Part shown: one piece after another, positions 55,311-64,000 of the stretch
How the letters are laid out: each line of letters starts with the position of its first letter
Position numbering within the stretch: position 1 is the first letter of the stretch
DNA from: Bretschneidera sinensis
Lineage: Eukaryota > Streptophyta > Magnoliopsida > Brassicales > Akaniaceae
Length of the DNA: 64,000 nt
Assembly (NCBI GenBank): GCA_023935145.1
Contig: CM043698.1
Coordinates: 38,050,001-38,114,000 of the forward strand
Direction: 5' to 3'
Program-made: the position numbers and the translations under genes
Notes under the pieces: model-generated
What the model was told of the DNA's origin: nothing
What the model saw: the letters and a program-made list of their open reading frames with translations, nothing else
Database searches by the model: none

Positions 55311-56924
55311 GTGTCTATCATAACCAATTAAAACAGGAAGTCTGTTTATATGAACTTTTTATTCTCTAATGATCTCTTATTGAAGAACAAGGAAATTTAG
55401 GAACAATTAATATTGTTTCTTATCCAAGCTTCTCATCCCAATAACACAATTCTTTTTAGTAGATATCTTAGGTGACAATCATTAATTAAGAAACTCGAAA
55501 ATTAATTGACCACCTCATGAATCTGACATTTGTATGTTGGAAATTCATTTGTTTACTAATTATATTGGCCTACTTGATGTTGAGTTTGTCGAATGAGTAA
55601 TAGACTTATAAATAAAAGACAATTTTCGTAATCATAATTACTTGATGCGGCGCAATTAAGAGCGCAATGGTAGGATTTGAATGACTTGACAAGCCAAAAA
55701 TCAAGAGGAGATTTCTTTTAAAACTTTTCTAGTTAAGCAAAAATTGATTGATGGACAGAAATCTCTTAAAATAAATTGAGTTTTTCATTTAAAAAACTTG
55801 AGTACATCATCTTCTTAAAATAAATTGAATGATTGATTGACTGACTTAGTCGTTATACACGTAGAGAAAAGTTGAATTTAAAAAAAGTACAATGATTTTT
55901 TTTTTTTTTTGAAATCTCAATGTCATTTTTAATGCCTACTTACTTAAACTATCAGAAGTTTTTTTATATATTTAACATATTATTAATATTAATATTAATT
56001 TTTTAATCAATTAAATTATTAATATGATATTTAATTTTTAATTAATCAATTAATAAATACATATTATTCCATTAATAAATTTAATATTAATTTGAGTGAA
56101 TAGTTTAATCTTAATTTATTAATGAACAACGAAATGGATATACCACCTGTCTACCAACCAATATTTCAAAGAAAACAATATTTATGTCGACACCGGTAGT
56201 ATGTGATGTTATCTCAAAGAATTAATGAATTACTTGTTAAGCTCATGAGTATGAGAAATTAGGTTCAGACATCACATGCATTATCCGATACATAGGTGAC
56301 ATGAAGAGATATCCACTAACAGTAGTAGTACTATTTTAGGCCTTGAAAATGTCACAGAGAGCTTGATTAGTAGCTATTTAGGTATTGTGCCATTAATTAA
56401 ATTTGCCTATAGATATTGTGTCCTAAAAAAAAATATACATTGAGAGAAAATGATGACAACAGAAGTAATTTATTTTACATCTATGATCGCACCATGAATC
56501 TGACATGAAATGCAGTATATTAATCTGATTCAGATTTTATTGCATCAACAGTTCAACTATTAAAAATTGGTGGTACCATCCGATATTAGAAAAGAAATAA
56601 AGTACCCAGGGCTAGCGACCTAGAAGAAGAAAATTAATGTTATATATTTTTACATGTGGACAGCTCAACAAATTATAGCAAATGACATATATAGAAGATA
56701 TTTAATTTGACACTTCCTCTTGTTTTTGCCCCTTTCTTATCAAATTCATATCCTAAATATATTGTGGTGGGTAAATAATCTCACTCAGACCTAAAATTGA
56801 GACTTAATTCATGCTGGAAGTAGAAAATCAACCTGCCATTAAGTTCAAACTCTATTAATATATCTGATATTTGTTCTTGCCATCTTGGCAATAAAGAGGA
56901 GGGTGTTGTGACTCTTTTAAGTAA
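55311..56924. other. Intergenic DNA, strongly AT-rich
   Basis: No gene recognised. 55970-56110 is almost entirely A and T, with repeated TTAATATTAAT patterns. Confidence 0.5.
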
Positions 56925-59900
56925 TTAACAACTAGTTGATCTCCTCCAAATCTCCTCCAGCTCTCTAGCAAAAGCTTTCTGCCTGCCAATGACAATTGTA
57001 ATGTGATCTTTCTTCTCAATCACCTTAACACAAGCACGAGGAATTCTTATCTGGACATTGTAGCTACATTCAACAGGAATAAGTTCGTCATCTTTACCGT
57101 GAAAAATGGTTACATGACATTTTAAGTTATCGCGGACAACATCCAAATATCCATCAAGCTTGCTTGCAGTGCCACAAATTATGTTGTGTAAGGTATGCCA
57201 TGCAGCATTATGTGTGTGGCAAAAAAATCCTTCAAGCAAAAATGTCCTTATCCTGTAAAAGCAATTAGCATTCAAATCAACCGCATTAGTTGATGCAGGT
57301 CTTTGTCAAAAAAAAAAAAGCTTAGTACATTATAAATCAAATAATTTTTATGTCTAAGCAAAACAAAATATATGCTTTAACTGCGTATTAATTGAAATGA
57401 CACTTTTTGTCTCATGTGATCGTAGTTTCATGTAGCAATAAGTTTTATCTATGATTTCTTGTACCATATAACAATAATCTGAAAGTAAGTAAAACAAAAA
57501 TGAAAAAAAAAAATCTAAATTTTGCGTTAAACATATGTCTCCATTGACTGAAACCTTAGTCTTAACTACATTTGACCTAGTCTCCCCAAGCAAAACTTGG
57601 AAATATTTTAACTTGACCAATATATAGTTTTTTTTTTTTTATATTTTCTCCCCTTGTATGGCTATCAGCAAATTAATTTTCAAGGACCCAATATTATTTT
57701 TCCAGTAAATCTTCACCAAACTAAAATGGTGTTGGTGACCTACCAAATCAGTTATCAACATTAATCACATATGGTAAACCATACTTTGATTTTCCATTTT
57801 GGGTCTATAGGAGGCCCATTAAACATGAATCTTTTTGGCAGAAAAAATATATATAATAAATTCATTTTTATTTTCTTTTAAAGGGTGTCAGAGAAATGAA
57901 TGTTGAGTTGAATGAAGTGTCACTCTCTGACCGGCCATTGACTGTAATGGAGACTCTTCAATTGGAATACGACAACTGTGATCTACAAAACCAAAAAAAT
58001 AGAACCATTTGTGAAGTAAATTTACGTTAAAGCCTCCTAAATTTTTTTATTCAACCATCAAATGAACTTTTGTGTTATATTTTTTTCGTGACAAAAACTT
58101 CTCTCAAAAGAATTTTAAAAAAAAAAACTTAAAATACCTACTTGTTTGATGATTTGAGCCCAGAAGAACTCAAAACGTAAGGAACATATTGATGGGTAGC
58201 TAGCTTGTTGAACTAGCACACAAAAAAAACACCACATAAAGTATTAAAAGTCTTCACCCAATTCGGACCAATATAAAGGAAAACCATAGTCTTAAAAGAG
58301 TGTTTACCTGTTTCTAGTGACAACTTTGGTGAGAAATTCCCACAACCGGTGATTTTTGCATATAAGCAGGCAAACCGTCCGGGTGATGTGCTCATACCAG
58401 CAGGCGATTGACGCGGCAAACGCCATCGGTGGCCACACGTGCCTCGGAGCTACCCTTCTCATCACATATTGTGTTGCTTTTGCACCCTTTGGTACTGGAT
58501 AATATGGCTACAAAACACATTCATATCATATCATTTAGTATATACACATGCATAAATAAATACCCTTCACGGACAAATAGTGGAAATACTCGAAAAACAT
58601 TCGAATGGAGAGATTTTACTGCCAGATAAGCAATCACTGCTTCTACATCTATTTTTGTCTTACACATGCATGATAAAAATAGATGTGAAATCAACCCTTG
58701 CTTTTGTGATAATATCACACGTGTAATTATTAAATTCTTAAATGAATAAAGAAAAAAAAGTAAATTAATGGTAGCTTACAGGTGCAAGTAGGGTAAGGGA
58801 CTTGATGGATCCAGGGTGTTTTACTGCTAATGCAAGGGCCAAAATGCAGCCTAAAGAGTGAGCCACAATGTGAAAGGATTTAACTTTGTAAGGTTCGAGA
58901 ACTGATTTTTCGATCATATCCAAATGCTCCCTTAGAGTGTAAAGGGAGTCAGGCTTAGGGCTCCTCCCAAACCCTAACAGATCGATAGCTAGTAGTCGAT
59001 AAGTGGATTTTGCAGCCGCCGAGAAGTTTGGGAATAATGTTTCCGTCCAGAAAGCCGATGACGATATGAAGCCATGAATAAACAGCACGTCTTCTTGTGC
59101 CTTGTTATCTGACAAACATTAATTACAAATCTAATTAATACATATCAACTTCACATTTGATTCATCAGTTATGGGCACAGATCTTGAAGTACAGTTAATT
59201 ATTATGACAGTGTAAGCTTTGAAATGATAAAACTACCCTCCATCTTTTTTTCTTTTTAACAAATCCTTTCAAATAATTTTGTTAATAACTTTAACAATTG
59301 TTATTCTCAAAATATCACTGGGCACTAGCTTATACTAATCAAATGATTAGCATTAAAATTTATGGATTAAACCATTACTTGCCTTTAGGTCCTTGAGTTC
59401 TAACAAAGAGAGTTTCTTTGCTAGAAGAGGCCGCCCACGAAGTGCAAAAGCTACAATCACAATCAGACCATCTTGTTGGATGCAATTGTTGCCCTCTAAT
59501 CTTGCCTTGTAACATTCCAACAATGGTAGAGTTAACAGTGAACGTTGATGATCTCACCGCTCCTTTCTTGATCTTCTCCATCTTCTCACAAGATTGTATC
59601 AGAGTACCATCTACCTTGAGCTTCTTCAACTCATTGACGGTTAGCTTCGAGAGCTCAGATACAATCGAAGGACGCAAGTAAAGGGTATCTGAGATCTCCT
59701 CTAGCTGTAACTTGCTTGAATTAAGGCAAACGATCTTCGCTTCGGCTCCTTTTTCGGATACTAAGATATTTCCACTGCTAGTGATGGCTTCTTTTGATGA
59801 GGAGCAATAACATGGCGTCCATTCTCCTTCCACGAAGAAATCTACAACTTTGTAGAAAAAACATAAAAGGAAATCAAGGAGGTCTAGAAAAGAGAAGACA

Positions 59901-59977
59901 ATGAAGCTCACAGACTCGTTTAAAGCTCTGCCTGTTAATGTTAAAACCGATCTGGTTTTACACATTAATACAGCCAT
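56925..59977 (-). CDS. BDG: BODYGUARD-like alpha/beta hydrolase (cuticle formation)
   Basis: Four exons on the minus strand, 59977-59383, 59108-58780, 58507-58308 and 57252-56925, give 483 residues (Arabidopsis BDG1 about 469). BODYGUARD proteins are extracellular epidermal hydrolases needed for cutin and cuticle assembly; the exact reaction is not settled. Features: hydrophobic N-terminal segment (about 21-47), 'EISDTLYLRPS', Cys-rich 'RWSDCDCSFCTSW', oxyanion 'HGF' (210-212), nucleophile elbow 'AHSLG' (Ser283), Asp430 in 'GKDDELIP' and His458 in 'KKDHITIV', completing a Ser-Asp-His triad. The start is the ATG at 59977; an ATG 12 bp later is possible. Intron 1 (59382-59109) has a GC donor (AG/GCAAGT); introns 2 and 3 (58779-58508, 58307-57253) are GT-AG. 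No disablement is seen. Confidence 0.93.
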
Positions 59978-62900
59978 TTCACTAGGTCCCAAAGAGAAAG
60001 GAGAGAGAAAAGAGTTATGTGTTGGGGGGGTGGGGGAGAGGCAATGTCAAGAGCGCATGTAAAGAGAGAGAATTTCAAAATGGCATTGAAGCAATGGATG
60101 ACTTCAATGTACTTAGCTCCTTCTCTCTTTGATATGCGAATCTTGTTCTTATACTAACAAAAAGGACAGAAATTAACAGTACATAAGCAAGATATGGGTC
60201 TTGGTCATTTTAGGTTTTCTGGAAATGGGTATATTGAAAAAACCCACCATGATCTAAACCTTCTCTTGAACCCTACCCTAAAGGATGTACAATGTAATAG
60301 TGAAAGCGTGCAAGAGAACTTCTCTTAAAACTTAATGGAAGAAAGAGAGAGAGAGAGAGAGAAGTCACTAATAGCTAGAGTAGCTGCAGATAAATGAATT
60401 CATTGTTTCATTAACATCGTTTGTTGGCCAAGGTGAAAAGTTAGGTGGTAGTTGAACCTCCCATAGGTGAAGAAAACAATTCTCCTCACTAAAATATTTT
60501 TAACTACATTTTTGCTTAATAAATTAAATATATTTTATATTTAATTTATTAAAGACACAAAAAAAAATTCTTTTCTATATGGTCTCACATTTTTTCATGC
60601 TATGAAATTTTAGATTGTAGTACATTTTTTCTAATCCGCTCGGTTACATACAATTCATGAGCTTTTGTTTGGGAGAAATAGCCTAAAAATGATCATTAAT
60701 GTGAGTAGTGTTTTTCAAAATGAACAGGTGTCCGAAACCTCACGTATTTATTGCATGCTTTCTTGGCCACATGACTCCTGCATTCCATTGGTACTAACCT
60801 TTAATTACCACCGTCCCCATTATTAGGTGTTTTTATAAATGTTTGATCTTTGTATGATTAATTCAGGGTATAAAACAGCATTAGGGACCTAGCTCATTGT
60901 TATTGCTTATGAAGATCATCAATATAAATCAACAGGGCCTCATTGTTATTGTCCAATATCTACATATTTAATTTGTGTTATCCAAAAAAATGGCTTGGGG
61001 AAATTCTTGTCTCGACTAGTTTTAAAGTTGCTTTCCTGGATCAATCCACATATAAGAAAGTAACATGTGTCTCAATAATAATAAAAAAAAAATTGTACAA
61101 ATAGTTGTTAGTGGAGTTATTTTTGTCAATGATTGAATTCATGGGTTAGATCTAAACAAAAAAAATAATTTATTTTTTAAAATTTTTGACAAATTATAAA
61201 TTCATTTTTGAGTTTTACTCATACTTACAACTCATTTTTCCAGTTTTATAATCGGACAACCTAAATCATTTGCTCTAAACTTTGTTACAAAAATTTATGA
61301 AAATCCAAAAACACCTTTCTATATATTTAAATTTCAAATGTGGAACTTATTACTATTTTTTTTTATCTATCTATTTCCCATATTCATATTGTGTACCTCT
61401 CTTTGTGCAGATCAATTCTTGTTCTCCTTTTTACATTTTCTGATTGATTTTTTTTTTCTCCGCGCTCTCTTTCTCTCATGCACATGGAAGCGACGAAAGT
61501 TGATAAGAAGTGCTACCGCTCAACCGTCTTGTAGTTATAGTGAGCTAGGGCTGCAATGCGGTCCCTGACTATTGTTGGGCACATAAGTTTTTTCGGGATT
61601 TGTGATTTTCTAAGTGTTTTAATTGATGGGAAAATGGAAGTAAGAATATAGAACTGAAAATTGAAAGATCTATTTTCATTATAAGGTTTATGAGATGTTT
61701 TTGTAGGTTCTCAAAGTCTTCTTGAATATGAGCACTTAAAACCTAACATAATTAATGCAAATATGGTTAATTAGTGAATTTGCTAACATACTAAACGTGC
61801 TTTTTTTTATAAAAAATTTGGATCACATTATGTAATATGATTTGGTAAAGAGATTATGTTATATCATCGGTTAATTATGACATGTTAAGTTTATTATAAT
61901 TTTATGTGAAAATGTTTTTTTTTTTTTTGGGAATATGTTAAAACTGCTTCATTCAAATGTGTTTTTATCCTTTATTTTAAACAAACAAATATTAAAATAC
62001 TTTTAATTCATAAAAATTCTTTTTAAAATTCTTAAAACTACAACAAACGGGACCTTAAGACCATTTAATCAATTAATTTAATTGGTCAATCAATAACTAT
62101 TTCAGAAGTTGGCAGACTGATTAAACTACAATATATAAATGATATGAATCCGAATTGATTATTCAATGTCAATAATCAACATCACTTGGTCCGACGTACA
62201 ACCACATATTGTTTTTTTTTTTTTTTTTTTTTGAGAATCTTACAACCACATATTAAGAGCTCCTTTACTTAATAATTTTTAAAGATACCCCTACTGGTAT
62301 GAGATATACATGGTTTGTCTGCTGTGCTCTGGTGTGTACGTACAGGTTTTGATGTTTCTGGTTTAATCTCTCTCATGCTACAGTGTTCTGTTTGTTCAGT
62401 GTATAATCATCTGCAACTCATTCTGAATGTGTTGTTTGGTGACAGCAATTTGTGTTGTTCTTGCCTTCAAAATTTTAGTGTGTAGCTTGTTCAGGCTTGT
62501 TCTTCCTGCTGGTTGAAAGTTGTTTTCAAGTGTAAATCTGCTAGGCATTATGGGTTTTTTTGGTGTTCGTAATGTATGGTAAAAGCGAAAAAATTTAAGA
62601 TAAAAATTAACTTTAATCACTGCTTTAATAATTTTACCAAACAGCACTTTATAACAATTATAGCTTTTTTTTGTTTTAAATTTATTATATTGACTTCTCA
62701 AATTCAGTTTAACCACTGATTAGCATTAATTATTAGTATATATTTTCTCTATCTAAATCAACACTAAATAAATTGATTTATTAATTAAAAAATTACATTC
62801 AAATTAGAAATTTCTAACAAAATTACATTTTTGACAACTATAAAAGGAATAACTTAATAAAAAAATTAAACACAAACACATATTCCAAATTTTTTCACAT

Positions 62901-63796
62901 GGGTGAATGAAATCAAAACAAGAAAACAAAAACCCATTTAATACACATTCATTTAAACACTACACTGTTGTCTCTTAAAGAAAATTAAATTTATAACAAA
63001 ATAAATAGTTTCACTTCTTTCAAATATAATAGATAAACAATATTGTTTTATAAAAAAAAATTTAAATTAAACTATCTAAATGACAAATAAATAAAAAAAT
63101 CATTTAAATTTATTTCGTAAAGTCAGCCTTACACTAATATATCTTAATCTATTAAACATCATTCTTTCATCCTACAATGTCAACCTTGCCTGTTTGAGTA
63201 ATTTAGAGTCTCGGGATGTTGTTTGATAGACCACAACAAGTCTTTGACGAACATTGAACGATTCGGGCGAACACTTATTTCTTAAGTGATCCATTACTTA
63301 CGTTAAAATGCAGCAAATTCGCGTGATCTTTTTACATGATCCTACATATTTAGATGACTGTTCAGATTAATAGTTTCCGACCACGACGTACACGATTGGT
63401 TGAAGATGAACAGAAAATTAACTAATACACGTACAGCCTAATAAATATAAATATATTATATTCCTATCATTTTGTTACGAATCTCAAGCCATATTGTTTG
63501 GGATTTTGGCTACATAATTTTTGACAATGTTGTGTGTACACGCCGCTTGAACATATATATATATATATAATTGGGAGCAGTATGAAGAGAGCTCCTGAGG
63601 GAGGGGGAGAGCTTCTCTCCCATGTCTCAAAACTTATCTTCATTTTCAATCCAAAAGTTTACAATATTCTCTTTTGAAAGATATTTTGAAAATTTGGGGT
63701 TGTTAAAGATGTTTATATCAATAGGAAGATACGAAAGGGAAGATCATATTTATTTGGTTTCATTCGATTTGTTGACATGAGAATGGATTTGTTGAC
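59978..63796. other. BODYGUARD upstream region and intergenic DNA
   Basis: The first few hundred bases hold the likely leader and promoter of the BODYGUARD-like gene, with GA-rich tracts (60344-60362). Beyond that it is AT-rich with poly-T (62212-62232) and an (AT)n tract (63552-63569). No gene or RNA is supported. Open frames at 61338-61568 and 62396-62716 lack recognisable motifs. Confidence 0.45.
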
Positions 63797-63805
63797 ATGA
63801 GAACT
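63766..63805. repeat. 20-bp tandem duplication
   Basis: GATTTGTTGACATGAGAATG (63766-63785) is repeated at once (63786-63805) with a change only at the end. The second copy contains the ATG of the open frame that follows. Confidence 0.8.
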
Positions 63806-64000
63806 TTAAACGGGTCGCTCTTCATGGGTTCTGTGTTGGTGTTTAAGCTACCGAATACTGTTCGACATGATTTATTCAGTTCTATCGCCAGAATTCCTTC
63901 ATCAAATGGCCCTTCTAATCCTGTTCTTGATGGTGGAGAAAGGTTATCTGCAGATGTGGAGAGAGGTGTCAACGATGGTGGGAATAATGTGTCTAATCCT
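63797..64000 (+). CDS. Partial open frame running off the right edge, unknown product
   Basis: The ATG at 63797 opens at least 68 codons to the window end without a stop. The product starts 'MRTLNGSLFMGSVLVFKLPN' and becomes Ser/Gly/Asn-rich. The upstream stretch (63585-63625) is GA/CT-rich, like 5' ends of some plant LINEs, so a LINE ORF1 is one option, but nothing here proves it. It may not be a gene. Confidence 0.3.
   Translation, partial: MRTLNGSLFMGSVLVFKLPNTVRHDLFSSIARIPSSNGPSNPVLDGGERLSADVERGVNDGGNNVSNP

Noticed and set aside
57354..57620. Minus-strand open frame of 88 codons
   Set aside because: Lies inside intron 3 of the BODYGUARD-like gene and has no family motif.
61338..61568. 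76-codon open frame rich in Phe and Leu
   Set aside because: Composition reflects T-rich DNA; no conserved motif and no promoter or exon structure.

Overview
The window is nuclear DNA of a flowering plant, most likely a eudicot. It is AT-rich, has intron-containing genes of plant-only families (GNOM-LIKE 2 and BODYGUARD), a relic of a MYC-type bHLH gene, and plant LTR-retrotransposon lineages (Ale-like Copia, Sirevirus/SIRE Copia, Athila Gypsy). The species cannot be named from the sequence alone. There is no prokaryotic, organellar, CRISPR or rRNA content, and I recognised no tRNA gene.

Layout. 1-767 is intergenic. 773-5137 is a decayed Copia element (Copia-1, + strand). 6565-7724 is an intronless MYC/bHLH pseudogene. 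9053-9475 holds two tandem-repeat arrays. 10192-40580 is a three-level retrotransposon nest: an Athila Gypsy element (+) is split between gag and protease by a SIRE element on the minus strand (13458-33062), and that SIRE is split in its RNase H region by a second, very young SIRE on the plus strand (17841-28204). All three insertions have recognisable 5-bp target-site duplications (GTGCC; CATTA/CATTC with one mismatch; CTTGT). 42365-46645 is an intact two-exon GNL2-type ARF-GEF gene (+). 48863-53618 is a second decayed Copia element (Copia-2, +). 53777-55310 is a non-autonomous TIR element, hAT-like in style, carrying a PPR gene fragment. 56925-59977 is a four-exon BODYGUARD-like alpha/beta hydrolase gene (-). 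The rest is AT-rich intergenic sequence, with an unassigned open frame running off the right edge.

Functional genes. Only two host genes look intact. The GNL2-type ARF-GEF would activate ARF GTPases in membrane traffic (in Arabidopsis it acts in pollen). The BODYGUARD-like hydrolase would act in cuticle formation. The inner SIRE is nearly intact: its 1249-bp LTRs differ at one base that I can see, and gag, pol and a third ORF are open. The only break is one in-frame UAG between gag and protease.

Most interesting signal. Both SIRE copies carry arrays of the perfect 12-bp palindrome CCAGTCGACTGG, one in the U3 of each LTR and one in the gap between pol and ORF3. Start-to-start spacings are almost all 21-22, 31, 42-43 or 52 bp, that is 2, 3, 4 or 5 turns of B-DNA. 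The spacing pattern is kept between the two diverged copies even where the palindromes have decayed. Together with the accessory ORF3 this suggests a protein-DNA recognition system of the element; this is a hypothesis only.
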